Below are positions 50,483 through 63,400 of a stretch of DNA of 64,000 nucleotides, one piece after another. Within the stretch, counting starts at the first letter, position 1; each line of letters begins with the position of its first letter. A program made the translations under genes and the position numbers. The notes below the pieces were generated by a model. It saw nothing but the letters and a program-made list of their open reading frames with translations. It searched no databases and was not told the origin of the DNA. Origin of the DNA: Saxidomus purpurata (Eukaryota; Mollusca; Bivalvia; Venerida; Veneridae); the NCBI GenBank assembly GCA_022818135.1, contig JAFMSR010000002.1, positions 50,541,870 through 50,605,869 of the forward strand, read 5' to 3'.

Positions 50483-50654
50483 CAGTCAAACCAGTGTTAA
50501 AAGACCACTTCAAAAACAGGCCATCTATTGGGGTAAAAACCTAGGCAGGGATTAATGGTGCACTCTTCAGCTTTCTCAGAAACACCTACTATAGAGACCA
50601 ACAGTTACTGTTCTACTTCTTCCAACCAGAGGTCTTTGTTCACAGGTTTTACCT
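50483..50654. mobile_element. 172-bp MITE, pogo/Tigger-like ends
   Basis: Left end CAGTCAAACCAGTGTTAAAA-GACC and right end, inverted, AGGTAAAACCTGTGAACAAA-GACC, flanked by TA on both sides (50481-50482 and 50655-50656). No coding capacity. Confidence 0.6.
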
Positions 50655-50812
50655 TACCTTGAATCTTATTTCGGCTGTGTAAAGAGATTGCCTTATCTAT
50701 CATTTACTTTTAGAAAAGGGTTTGCACCTCGGTACAATCATGCCTTCAATGCAAATTTTTCTCTCAATATAATTTTTCAGTCTCTGGAAGTTACTTATAA
50801 TGTTATTAGTAA

Positions 50813-51350
50813 ACAAGAGGGCAAAGATGGCACTATATCGCTCACCTGTGACTTGTGACAATATGTGACCAAACTTCAACCATATACATATGTACTATAT
50901 ATCATAAACACAAATTTACATGATGATTGTGTTGTAAATGTTGACTGGATGGCATACACTAGGTCTTTAACTGGGTCACCTAGTTTTTGACCTCAGATTA
51001 CCCATATTCATACTCGACCTAGATTTCATCAAGATAATCATACTGACAAAGTTTCATGAAGATAGAATGAAAAATGCAGCCTCTATTGCATATACATGTT
51101 TTTTCTATGATTTGACCCTGATACTTAGATGACCCATGTTATAATTTGACAAGGATTTCATCAAGGCACTCATACTGACCAAGTTTCATGAAGATTCAAT
51201 GAAAAATGAAACCTCTATGGCATACACAAGGTTAAGTGTGGACAGACAGATGACAGACGACGGAGGACAGACAGAGTCTGACGATGGACATTTAAATATT
51301 AGGGGATTACAATATCTGACCTAAGCACTTGTGCTCAGGTGAGCGAAAAA
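50813..51350 (+). mobile_element. Helentron-like element with TCGCTCACCTG arms
   Basis: It starts ACAAGAGGGCAAAGATGGC, has the arm TCGCTCACCTG at 50838 and its exact inverse CAGGTGAGCGA at 51336, and a small hairpin AGCAC-TT-GTGCT just before the right arm. The core has diverged units (CATACTGACCAAGTTTCATG, ATGAAAAATG-A-CCTCTAT) and a GACAGACAGATGACAGACGA microsatellite. Non-coding. Confidence 0.65.
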
Positions 51351-54300
51351 TCAGAAACAATCTGGTACAATTTATAATCCAATATATAAATAGCAGGCGA
51401 AAACATAACTGAATATAAACAAGGAACAGCTTTGATCTGATTAAATGCCTGTAAGCAAACTCTTGATAAAGTGAAAATAATAATGATGAATATGAAAAGT
51501 GTCTATGATTTATGGAACAATTAGAGCCCAGGTGAGAGACAAGCTAGTCTAAAGTAAATTTCAAGATTGTTCTGTTCTTGTGATCTGACAATGATATATT
51601 CATTTCAGGTAAATATTTATACTATACCCTTGTAATAAATGGTCCACTTGTTTGCAGGAGAGTTGGGTACTTGACCACATGGCCACAGCCAAACAAGTTA
51701 AACAGTTGAAGTTTATATAACAGAGATATCAAAGCAATTAATTATAGCAGGCACCTAAATTCACTAATTGTTATAGAAATAGAAATGTTCATCTTTTCCC
51801 CTTAATTCTGCAATTTATATAGATGGAAGACTTAGCAAAACAACAAATCATTGAAATGTCATAGACTTCAGGAACTCATTTCCCCATAAAATTTCCCGGT
51901 TCACTAAAAATATAAGGCTTCCCTACTATACAGAAAGAACTGTCATGTTTGTTGCAATAAACAGATCAGAGACTTTTATTAAAATATATGATTTATAATG
52001 CAGTAACTTATTCTTTCCAGACACAATCATACATATATTTCCACAATATAGCAGTCTGTACCATTTTTTCCCTGCAAATACTCTTCTTAGGACATGACAG
52101 CTAAGCAACATTTTCACAAACTTTTTTAGAATTTTGTGATGTATGCTGACACATCAGAGAACAAGTGAGCTGATTCAGACTATATAAAGAGGAATTTTCA
52201 TGCATACTATTAAAGGCAATAGGCAGTATTCTGCTAGACACTGTGGAAACAAATGCAAGTTATATATATTAACTGGTCATTTTCACAGAACATTGTTCCT
52301 TTAAGAGACTATTGGAATAATTGTAAAATGAATTAATCAAACAGACCATTGATTGCAATAATCTTCTGCAAGCTTCAGCAAACGTTGCCAATATACACCA
52401 TAGCATTATCAATCTGATTTATATCTTTGCTGACCACACTGGACATTCTGATATTGGACAGGTCATTCTTGACCACATACTTGAAGTAACAAATGTCCAC
52501 ATTAATGCACTTGTCCAAGATAACAAATTTTATGGCACATTTAATGCTGTGCTTGCAGTTTTCCATTAAGGATAAACTGTAATTACCTCAAACAAATCCA
52601 TACTGATAAGGATTCCATGAAGTTTGGACAAAATGAAAGCTGCCTGATTGTTAGAGAGATGTCTGGTAAAAGTTTCAAACAGCTGATCATACAGACATTT
52701 AAGGTGACTGAAATCGACCATTCTGCACCACTACAACTCCTTGATGATTCTTTTCCTCATACCTTATGCATCTTAAAGTTGACTTCCCAATGTCCACTCA
52801 ATAAGAAATAACAACTTGGCTGTTTGCAGAATATTTTCAGTTGCCAACAAAAAGCACAATGAGAAATGCACTATAATTGCCAGGGAACCAATCCCCATGG
52901 TTCTGTGCTTTGTGTGGCAACAGATAAGGGTAAGAACATTTATAATTGGTTAAAAAAATCATATTACTGCCTGTCTCACCATATGCAGTCAAAGATAAAG
53001 TAATTGTCTTTAAAAACTCCTGTAAAAATATTCTCTTTAGTCAAACTGACTACATGAATATGAATATGAAAAAGTCCTTGCAGAAAATTGCAGAAAGAAT
53101 GGTAGCAGCCCAAGTGTCTACATTAACCCTAACATTACAGTCGAGATTAAAATAATGGGGACAAAACCTTGAAACATTGTCTGGAATAAAACTTATACCA
53201 ATAAAATGCAAATTTCATACTTATTGCATAAATATTGTTCCAAAGATTAAAAAAAATAGCAGATAAAACTGATTGTGTGGAAACTCTCCATCAAAAAAAA
53301 TATAATTATATCAAAATGCCATAAAAAAAATTATATACATAATTCTTAATAAACAAAAGCATTTTATGAAGGCAGTATGTCTCAGAGTAAAGACCTTAGC
53401 TCTGTGATAGAGTAACAGGAACATAACACTTTGTCTACTCTGGTCTTGTAAAAGCAGTTTCTGGGGCAAGCGAATAACTCTTTCAATAGACTCATGTCTG
53501 CCAGGAAACGGTGATTCCATCAGAAGGATTTGTTCCATCAGAAGGGTTTGTTGTATCCGTCTACATCATACAGACAAATACGCTTAACAAATTTATTATT
53601 TAACTAACTTGAAACACAAAATTGTTGTCCTACTCAATAAAATTAGACGTTCAAGTACACTGCAGACAGACTATCTCCAAATTTTGATTATTAGTAAACT
53701 TTTCAAAGATCTGTCAAATTTTCCTGCGTAGTTGTTTCATTGCTTTTTCAATTTCATAAAGCTTTTTCTCTCTATCTTTTCAGTGAAGTGATGACTGAAA
53801 TATTAGAAACGAAGCTATTTTGTAATACCTTTGAGCATGTAACAGAGAAACAATTTGTTCGTCAACTGTAAGAACACTTTGAATGTCTGATTCATGGTAG
53901 AAACAGAAGTCAATAATTCTGCATCACAGGTGAAAGAAATTGAAACAAGAAATTTTTACAACAGATCCATCATTGACAACCTATGACCCTTAAACAATCA
54001 GAAGCTAATGAGTTCATAATATATATCAATGTTTGCAAGTTTCACTAAAGACTTGCAAAATATACTGGTGGGGATAACCATGAATATAATATGAGAATCT
54101 GATACTCTTTGTTCAAATTTCAGCCTACACTTCACAATGAACCTTTACCTCAGATACCCCTTTAGCTTGCCAATGAAGGCTTCATCTGAATAGAATTTGA
54201 AGTCCTGATAAGAATCAAAGTATAGCTATGGAGGTATTTGATAACACATCATTGATGAATGAAGACCATTAGTTCCTCTATCTACTCTCATTTGTACCAG

Positions 54301-55338
54301 GCCTGATAATGTAACCCATGACTGTAAACTTGAAAATTACATTTACATTTGGATATCTTGGGAAGGAACAGTTTCTATTCAAAAGGAGCATAAAACAACT
54401 TACAGTTACTGGAACATGACTGTGTTTGTCAGAATATGTGATAACATCTACATTATCAAGGGGCGACCATTGAACTGTTCCAAGTTTTTTAGAAAATGAT
54501 GTAGATTTTGACTAACTAGATTATTACAGTTAGAAAAGTGCTGACAATCAACCTTATCATTAAGTGTCATGAAATGATATTTTGTAAATAATGAGAACAT
54601 AGCTATGAACTTCACACATAATCTTAATCAGATCTTCTTCAAAGAAAAACAAAAGCTCTTTCGAAAACTAGTCATCAATTAAACAAGAGAATCTTTGCTG
54701 GTTGATTATCAGTCAAACGTTATTACAATTTATGCATGTCTTCCTTAAAGTCTTTTGACAAAAAAAAAACCCAACTGGCTTACAGCTAGCTAGTAGCCCT
54801 GAGAGAAAGCAGACATTCTATCAATTTTTCAAAATGGCCGACATTTTTTTTTGTCAATCAGAAAAACATGGAATGAACCTCAGAAAGCATGATAACGTTT
54901 GAAGAGTACCACTGTCAAAACTGCCATGTCAGATTGACAAGAAATCAACAGCCACTTAGTAGGTCTGTCAGTCTACATAACTCCAGTAACTGATAAATCC
55001 AGGGAGACTTCAATCAAAACAGTATGTTGTTTTAAAAGTGTTTACTTTTTTCTCTCAGATAAAAATGTAGCACTCTTGGACAATTATACAAAAGTTTGAA
55101 TCTTTCAAGCATTAAAAAACATGAAAAAGAGGTCATAACTGGTTCAGTGATGTCAAAATTTATGCTTTCTATTTGCAGAGTAAACATGCGTGAACAATCG
55201 ACGCAAATAAGCCAAGAAAAAGGTCCAGGTCCCTTACATTATTAAGCAGCCATGTTTTTTCATTAAATGACCTTTCTCTGTTGCATTTCTGAGATGGCGC
55301 CATAACAGTCAGATTCTACTGCAGTTTTCTATAAATCG
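51351..55338. other. Stretch without supported genes
   Basis: Between 52375 and 52811 both strands are open over most of the length and the composition is less AT-biased than around it. No family is recognised; it may be a decayed coding fragment. The remainder shows no features. Confidence 0.4.
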
Positions 55339-55339
55339 A

Positions 55340-55366
55340 CTGGTGAATGCAACACAGGTCTAACTC
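55340..55366. repeat. Left member of a distant inverted repeat
   Basis: GGTGAATGCAACACAGGTCT-AA matches, inverted, GGTGAACGCAACACAGGTCT-AA at about 59195-59217, with one mismatch. Related GCAACACAG and CTAACTTGAGTTAG boxes lie between (about 55520, 55595, 58925, 58948). Confidence 0.6.
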
Positions 55367-55516
55367 GACTTTTTGTCAAAATTGACTTTTTTTCATAATT
55401 CATGTTAGTTTCATAAAATACACATCCCAACAAAATATTAAGATAACATTCTAAAATTTAAGGGGTCAAGGGACCAGTTGGCATTTAGGTCTAACTCATT
55501 TATAATCATTTGTTTA

Positions 55517-55558
55517 ACGCAACACAGTGCTATCTTGAGTTGGCACTATGTTGCATTA
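55517..55558. repeat. Imperfect palindrome
   Basis: AACGCAACACAGTGC is followed 12 nt later by GCACTATGTTGCATT, an almost complete inverse. It can form a hairpin of about 14 pairs and shares the GCAACACAG box of the neighbouring inverted repeats. Confidence 0.7.
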
Positions 55559-55681
55559 AATAAAATGTTTATTATATTGAGTCCTCAGTTCTAACTTGAG
55601 TTAGCACACTGTGTTTCTATTGATGATAAATACTGATTCATGATTTTAAATATTACAATTTTTGTACATGGAAATAACTTA

Positions 55682-55899
55682 GGCCTAAAAAATATATGTT
55701 TGTTTCAGGTTTCATGCCCCCAAAAAATAGGGTAGGTAGGGAAATTTTTTTAGATTTTTTTATTCTCATGCAAACAAACCAAATTCAACATAGATTTTAA
55801 TGAATTTATGCTTAATATATTAACACTCAGAAAAAAGTTCTAGGGTCAGGGCAAAAATAGGGTAGGTCGGAAACCTGAAACAAACATATTTTTTACGCC
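55682..55899. mobile_element. 218-bp MITE with about 32-bp inverted ends
   Basis: The ends are GGCCTAAAAAATATATGTTT and, inverted, GGCGTAAAAAATATGTTTGT; the match continues through TTCAGGTTTC. A second inner pair, AATAGGGTAGGT, occurs near both ends in direct orientation. TA (possibly TTA/TAA) flanks both sides. The GGC start would fit PIF/Harbinger, but the target duplication is not certain. Confidence 0.7.
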
Positions 55900-56090
55900 T
55901 AATTGGGACTGTTTATATATTTTCAAAATCTTATGTCCATGTATAGAAATGTAATAACGTATGCAGTTATACTCATATGTCAATATTTCCTATATGTTTT
56001 TAAATTTGAAATACATTAAAAGAATTTGGTATTCCTAAAATGGATGTTCGGGAGTTAAGACAAGTTGCAATTTTTTAACATCTTGTTAAA

Positions 56091-56314
56091 GGGTGATGTG
56101 GTGGTCGAGTGGTTAATGTTCAAACTTCTGCAATACCAATCCTAAGGTCCCCGGTTTGAAACCCGGCCGGCGCTTGGAAATTTCAGAAACGCTTTACAGT
56201 ATTTCCCACCCATCTAGAGATGAACTGGTTAGAAACCCAGAGGTTTTCGCACGTGTATTAGTGCTATATACACCGTGCATGTAAAACCAGGGGTCTATTC
56301 CTAAGAGCTAGGAT
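56091..56314 (+). mobile_element. tRNA-derived SINE, plus orientation
   Basis: The head has A box TGGTCGAGTGG (56102) and B box GGTTTGAAACC (56153), about 50 nt apart as in a tRNA with a Ser/Leu-like head. The body (CACCCATCTAGAGATG, TTAGAAACCCAGAGGTTTTC, GTGCTATATACACC, GGGGTCTATTCCTAAGAGCT) is shared with the minus-strand copy at 58072-58293. Confidence 0.8.
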
Positions 56315-58071
56315 GTGAACGTAGAAGATAATGAAAAGCAATGAAATCATCATAATATTTTATGCAAATCACCAAAGAAAATTGAATGTAAGAAGTACAG
56401 ACAAGGCAGACCTGCATAATTATGAGACTTTTGAAGATTTAAACCTATGTGTAACTGTTTGATATTTCATACATGTTGCCCTTTGGGATCAAGTCAATAA
56501 AATAGAAGTATTCAAAACTTTTGATTAGACAATTAGAGCATAAAATCAAAGTACCAAAAAGGCAGTCTTGTGTGCTTACTTTCAGATTAAAGGGGATTGC
56601 CTGACCTTTGAATAGAAAAACTTTGTACAGCAGAATCTTAATGTCAGCTGTATTTCAATGCTGACTTTTTATTTTAAAATACTTTATTCCAGTCTTTTTG
56701 GGCAATAGTCTACAAATTCAATTATTTATGTAATGGGCTGACTTTTTAACCAATTTAACACATAATCTAACAAAATAAATCTAATTTCATATACATGTAA
56801 TATGAAATTCTATTTTTGTGAAAGCAAAGAGACAACCCGTCACACTTCGTGTAAAGTGTTCGTGCTAAAATCTGCTGCTAGGTATCTACATGTATGTTGA
56901 TCGAATGTCCGCCAAATTTCTCGTTTTTATCAAGTGTTCAGCAGCAGGCGACTGCATTAAAAATGGTAACAGAAAAAACACTGACTTTGTGTGCATACTT
57001 TTTCATGGTGTTGTTGATGTAATTATCAGAACCAGAAAAATGTATTGGCTACAAATTCATCAAACAATCATAACTTATTATGTTAAGTTTTTACCACATG
57101 CCCAATACCGGTGTTTTCTTCTAGCTTGGTAGATCAAACAAATTAGAAAACAAAACAACTTTCAAAATTTGATTAAATGTAACTATTTTCGTTTATGTCA
57201 TGACAAAAGGGCAATGGCAATACTATTTCTTGTACATCACATTTAATTTTACTGTTTAGTGAGTTCATGAATTGCAGTCTCAGGTGGATGGGAAATTTGT
57301 GCATCAAGAGTCAAAGTTAAAGACCGCGACCCTGCATTAAGTGGTCACTTCGCTTTACCAGTTAAATTTCCTGTATCCTCTGGCCGACTGCTTGTGACAA
57401 ATTAGACTGTATTTTGTCTGAATGCCCCGTTTCCCGTGTCCCCAGTCATTGTATAATATACCCTCACATTATTCTTTGCAATGCTGGAATCAGTTATTGT
57501 TTTCCTTATTGATGTCTTCAAAACTGCCAACCTGAACTTCACAAAATGAGTAAAAACAGTAAATATCTTGGAACTTTAGGAACTGCAACTTCTTAAATTA
57601 TTATATAGGTACTTTAAATAATTTGTCAAAAATATGGCTTTTTAACTAATATAATTATGTGAACTGACACAAATGAAATGTACTTGAAACAAGTTCACAA
57701 TATCATTTTTCATAAGACTGCTTACCATTGATTGAGTGAAGACTCCTAAGACAGTATTTCCAACATAAACAACATTGACTCTGATTGGGTAATGTTACTA
57801 CTTATTTATTGAATGATGTCAATAAAATGACATCCCATAGAGTGCCTATATCATGTTTTCTATTTGAATTTTTATTAATGTAGGTCAAAGGTATATAAGA
57901 AAAGGTCATAGAATTGCGATTCATTAATAAATGCTGGACTGACTGTTGTTACTGTCGGATCATACTTCTTTGTTTTTTTGTTAGTTGTGCTTATGGTCCA
58001 CCATTCTAATATTCAAGGTATATAATACCTGTAGAGAGACAGATACAGATACATAGGGAATCCAGGTACTA
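56315..58071. other. Spacer between inverted SINEs
   Basis: AT-rich. The GC-richer patch around 57285-57400 (GCATTAAGTGGTCACTTCGC) may be a repeat fragment. No exon was found. Confidence 0.45.
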
Positions 58072-58293
58072 GACCCTAGCTCTTTTAGGAATAGACCCCT
58101 TGGTTTTGCATGCAAGGTGTATATAGCACTGATACATGTGAGAAAACCTCTGGGTTTCTAACCAATCCATCTCTAGATGGGTGGGAAATACTGAAAAGTG
58201 TTTCGGAAATTTCCAATGCCCCAGCCAAGATTCGAACCAGGGGCCTCCGGTTGGTAGTTCAGAGCGTTAACCACTCGACCACCACATCACCCT
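58072..58293 (-). mobile_element. tRNA-derived SINE, minus orientation
   Basis: Same family as 56091-56314, inverted. The B box is better preserved (GGTTCGAATC on the minus strand, plus-strand 58229-58238) and the A box is TGGTCGAGTGG (58271-58281). The body matches block by block. The 112-codon plus-strand frame at 58110-58448 is an antisense reading of this SINE and not a gene. Confidence 0.85.
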
Positions 58294-59193
58294 TTGGATC
58301 ATACAAAGTTTTGTCCTTTGTTCCTATATTATCCGATGTTTGTTTTCAGCAAATCAAGCCTCTGCATCACTTGCCATTGTTACTTAAATTACAGTCAAGA
58401 TGTACAAATAAATCTGGGCTATTTTTATTTTATTTGAGAACCGAATAGCAAATATTTATGTAAAAAAACTCATTTTGTGCAGGAAATTATAATAAAAGAA
58501 ATACTGGATAATTGTATTTAAAATATAAAAACATGTCCATTTAATGCACATCTTGCCAAAAGCCAAATGTAGGAGCGCCAGTCCTGGTTTAATATGAAAC
58601 TGGTTTTAACTGCCCTGACCAAGTAGTCCCAATGGGTGCCAGATATAGCTGGTTTTACTGCACATGGTACAACTTTAGTTTTTCTACAATCAGTATAGAT
58701 CTCGAGATAATTAAGTTTTCATTCAGACACAAACGCAAAATTAAATGACCATCTAACCAGCATGGTGGATCCTATACTCCCTGAAAGTCTGCTATATGCG
58801 GGCAAAAAAAATGTGTAATTGATTAAAATAAATAAATATTCATTGAATTCTTTTTAAAATATCATTCCTTTATCATTTCTTTCCAGATAGATCAGTCTTC
58901 CAAGTAATAATCACTCTAATTTGAGTTAACTGTTTAATGCAACAGAGTTCCAACTTGAGTTAGATCTGTTTTGCCTTAAATTTCATCTAAAAATATGACT
59001 GTTTATAATTGGAAAACAGATCTAACTCGCAAAGGTTTAAATTCTCTTTTATTATTTATTTTTTCTTATTTTTTAAATTCCTAGTATTAATATTTTACCA
59101 TCAGTTGACAAAAAATATAGAAATTAACACAAAAATGTTTATCTTGCAAGTATGGAACAGTTTTTTAAGCCTCCTGTAAAATTTGAAAAAACA

Positions 59194-59218
59194 CACTTAG
59201 ACCTGTGTTGCGTTCACC
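59194..59218. repeat. Right member of the distant inverted repeat
   Basis: TTAGACCTGTGTTGCGTTCACC is the inverse of the segment at 55340. The two enclose 3.9 kb holding the MITE at 55682 and both SINEs. Confidence 0.6.
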
Positions 59219-60217
59219 CCTCGAAATGTTTCACTTCTACCTCCTTCTACAACGCTTTTTTTGACGATCACAATTACAACTACGGAAAGAAAAATTTCAA
59301 AACTCGATCCATCACGTATCTTTTTTGTGTAACTTTTGAGAAATGAGAATGCTACAGAAAGTTGCCAGTTTTATAAATTTTAACAGTAATTACTCAAAAC
59401 CGAAAAAATAAAAATTCATCCAACTCAAATTTAGCAAACATTGGGTCCAGCACATTAATTTTGTATTAGATTTTAAGAACCATTAGCAGATTGGAGTCTG
59501 ATAGATGCGACAATACGGTGCCTTCCCTCAAAATCAAAATTGAAAGAAAGCATCAAAATGCAGTATTTAACATCTTAAAACGCACTTAACTCCAAACATC
59601 AATTAAATTGTTTTACAGCTAGCTTTTAGGCTTAAAATTCCCTTTTTTGGAGTTTGACACCTTTGCTCAGAAACTACTCTGAAATTCCACGCTACCTCAA
59701 AAACACGTAAAACGTTTGAAAGTTCAAGTGTTACAATACATTTGGCAGCTTTCATTAATGGAGAAATCGCATGAGTTCTGTCTCAAAGTGGAATTGCCAG
59801 TCTTATCCAGGGTATCGCTGTCTCGATTATGCAACGGCTTTAAATAATTCACACCCATCAATCCACACAGGAAATACAATATGATTGATTTCAGACCAGA
59901 TAAGCAAAGCAATACTACCTAAGTAAATTTTCAGCATATCAACTTTTTATTTCACATCTTATAGATGAAACACTTCCAGGCATAAGTGTGGCACTGTTTT
60001 CGTTACATAATCTATCATTTGAAAAAAAGGATGGTGATCGATACAGTGCTGCTAGGAATACTTTATCAATGACTGCTGATTAAACCTGCTTATATACACG
60101 TATATGTGTAACCCAAGATTTCCCGCCACAGATCTGTGACTGAGGGAGGTAATTGGGATTTTATGGATTGGGGTGGCTAGTTTGATGTCGGTCTAAGAAT
60201 GATGAGGAATTAAGCTC

Positions 60218-60420
60218 ATCACAAGCAAAGCTCAACCTCTCCAACTCTCCAACTGGTCACAAGCATATTAGAGCTCAACCTCTCCAACAGGTCACAAGTA
60301 AAGCTCAACCTCTCCAACTGGTCACAAGCAAAGCTCAACCTCTCCAACTTGTCACAAGCAAAGCTCAACCTCTCCAACTGGTCACAAGCAAAGCTCAACC
60401 TCTCAAACTGGTCACAAGTG
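60218..60420. repeat. 30-bp minisatellite, about 6-7 copies
   Basis: The unit is GGTCACAAGCAAAGCTCAAC plus CTCTCCAACT. The first copies are irregular (an internal CTCTCCAACT duplication and a CATATTAG insert at about 60265); four later copies are near-identical. Confidence 0.85.
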
Positions 60421-63400
60421 TATTAGTCAAGAAACATCCACAACAACTTTCATAATGTTTTGTTGTTGTTTTTTTTTGCATGTTGTCTACAAACATTCTA
60501 TTCAGCTTCCCACAGGGTTCTGATGAAACCAGTTTATGAGCTAAACTGAAATAAATCCCAAAGCATGTTAGTCAGATTCAGAAAGCACAAATTTCCCCGC
60601 CAACAACTCATAATACAGGAGACTGGATGAAGAATTACTCTGACAAAAGTTAGACACTGCGGATATAAGCTCTTTATTTGTCTGAATGTTTCCTTTTATT
60701 TCCACTTGTGTATCTCTAAGAGCTTGTTATAAAATAGTGTTGTACATGTTATAATGTATACTTGGTCTGAAGAAAACGCTTTCTACACCTGTTCCACAAA
60801 TAGCATGGATATAAGTAATTACATAAATATAAACTCAATCTACAGTGTATAATTTATCTTCTAAAAAAAACTTCAGAAAAAATCTAAACTTTCTATCAGT
60901 AAGGCAATTACAGTCAGAACAAGTTTCTTGACACCTCACTTAATTACTCAATTCCATGCAGAAAATACATCTAAATGTTTCATAATAAACAGTTTGATTT
61001 TTTAGAGCTTTAAAAAAAAAAAAAATGTTTTAGAAACATTAAAGAGTGATAGAGCTACAGCTAGACTGTGACTATTACACCCACATGGATGGTAATTTTA
61101 GATGTCTGGCAGAAACAATTTTATTTCCACGGGGAAAACAAGCTGCACGGTAGGATAATGTAACTGATACAAAACAAGACTGACATACAAGCCTGATGTC
61201 ACTAACCTGTTTTCCCAAGATACCTGAACTTGGCTTAAACTTACTTTCAAATGATTGCAGAATTAAGTTTTACATGAACTGCTACTTGCAATTACATTAA
61301 TTTTACTTTCTGGACTTCTCCTTATGACAAAAGTGAAAAGAAAGTTGGATTCGAACACTTGAGGTCTGGGTGAAGAGAACAGTGTCCCTTAGTGAAATGA
61401 AATATAACATATTTACTGTTGTAACTTAGAAGCTTTGTAGACTGTTTTGCGTTGAAGCATAGTATATTGTTCAGTTTTTTTTACAATAAAGGCAGACATT
61501 CAGAATGAAGCTATAATTATGTTTATTTACAGTCTTTGTACTGTTGACAGCAGTAACTTCAGAATCACATAACATTTGAATGTATACTTTGCAACTGTTG
61601 CCTGAGCGCCATTCCAGCACATTAACACAACATTTTACTGATTGCCTATAAATTTCTGCAAATCTTTCCATTATTAATAAACATGCATGACAAATGATCT
61701 AAAATGCAATACTAATCTATCGGTCCATTTAAATTATGTATAAATCTACATAAACTAATTAATATGGCATTTTTTTTTTCAAACATTATCATTTGCGGCA
61801 TGAAGTCCCATGAATACATGCCGCGGCCATTATGATCAGCGTGTAATTGTCGTAATGCTTTTCTCTCTGTGTTTGTGTCATCTTTGATGCATAGACGTAG
61901 AATGATAGAATTAAAATAACCATCATTTAAAATAATAAAAGCCGCTATGCATCACTCTGAAGCAAAAAACGAAGTAATTACATTTGGGTGTATTTGCACA
62001 ATTACCTTCTGTTATTGTAATAAACCACAATGCAAAACATATTTTCAAAATTACACAGGGAGTCTCCATAAATCTATCGTATCAATCATCTTCGTCTACA
62101 GCCTCGTAGCCTTAAGACATTTGCATTAAGATGTATAGACATTTAAGCTTGGAAGACATCAAGTCGCAGGTAAAACATTCCCAATCAAAATAGTTATAAT
62201 ATACGTTTCCTTCTTTAAGTGAAAAAAAGGACAGAACCTAAAGTTCATCAAGTTAAAATCTAAAAGTTTTCAAGTTCTTCAATTAGTGTTTCTTCACATT
62301 ATTTATCATTCTACAGGAAGTGAACATTTTGCATGGGCATGAGTGCTAGCCTATACATTTTGAATGCAGTAGCCTATCACAAAATACTCAAGAATCTTTT
62401 CTCTGTTTCATTTGAAAATACAATCATTATGTAACTTTTTATTGTAGAATTTGACACAAATTTTGATCCCACGATTTTGATCGTGGACAGACTATTAAAC
62501 TTAGGACTAAAAGACCAAATTTTGTGATCAGATATTTATGCTGCTTGCAGAAATACCTCATCTATCTACTACAGTGCCATTTCTAATAAAAATTTAAGTT
62601 CCGGTATTGCAGAAAAACTTTTCTCACTAAGAAATTAAAGACAAAAAACCTGTATGCTGAAAAGTTAGAAAGATTTTAGTCTTGTATTTGATACACATCA
62701 ATCTCAGTGGCTGGCGCATTGCAGATACAAAATGCATTCATTTACAATACTGCTAGTGAAAGCAAACATTCTGTAATATGTAAGTAATTAAAACTCCAAT
62801 TATAACTGAAATATGAAATTTGTTTTAAATTCTGCTACATGAAAGATAACTTTTGAAGACTGCTTTCTAAAACTTTCCTGCATTTTCAGAAAACCTGTCT
62901 CAGTGACTGGAAATTGGCGCAGACATAAAGTCAAGAGCTAAGGGCAGGGCTAATAAAGCTCATCAAGAACCACTGTAGCCCTATTATAATTCAGTCGACA
63001 GTAGGTATAAACTAATAACAACCGATGCGCTGTACAGGAACTAGGTGGATAGACAGCTTTCCGCAAGATGTATGTTGTAATTAAAGTTAAGATCGCAGAT
63101 TACATATGAGAAATTACAATAAATAAAATGTTTAACAGTAGAACAGTCAGGGATTCTGAGAATCATGACTCAAGGTTAAAATCCTTAAAATTATTGAAGT
63201 TAACCTATTCGTTGTGACAACTGTGGTTCTCAAGTACAGACCTAATGTTAAATAAATTGGTTTGAAATTTTGAACAGTTGCAAAATGTGCATTAATAATT
63301 ATATAACCGCCAGTTCTTAACAAATCTTTTCGCAAGTGCTCTGCCCGCATCCACCCCAAAGTATTCAAAACCATTATAGTTATCATATAAAACTACCTTT

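Noticed and set aside
58110..58448. 112-codon plus-strand frame
   Set aside because: It is mostly the antisense strand of a tRNA-derived SINE.
61345..61395. Possible tRNA gene on the minus strand (GTGTTCGAATCC)
   Set aside because: The T-stem has a mismatch and a bulge and no convincing acceptor or anticodon stem was found; probably a SINE relic.
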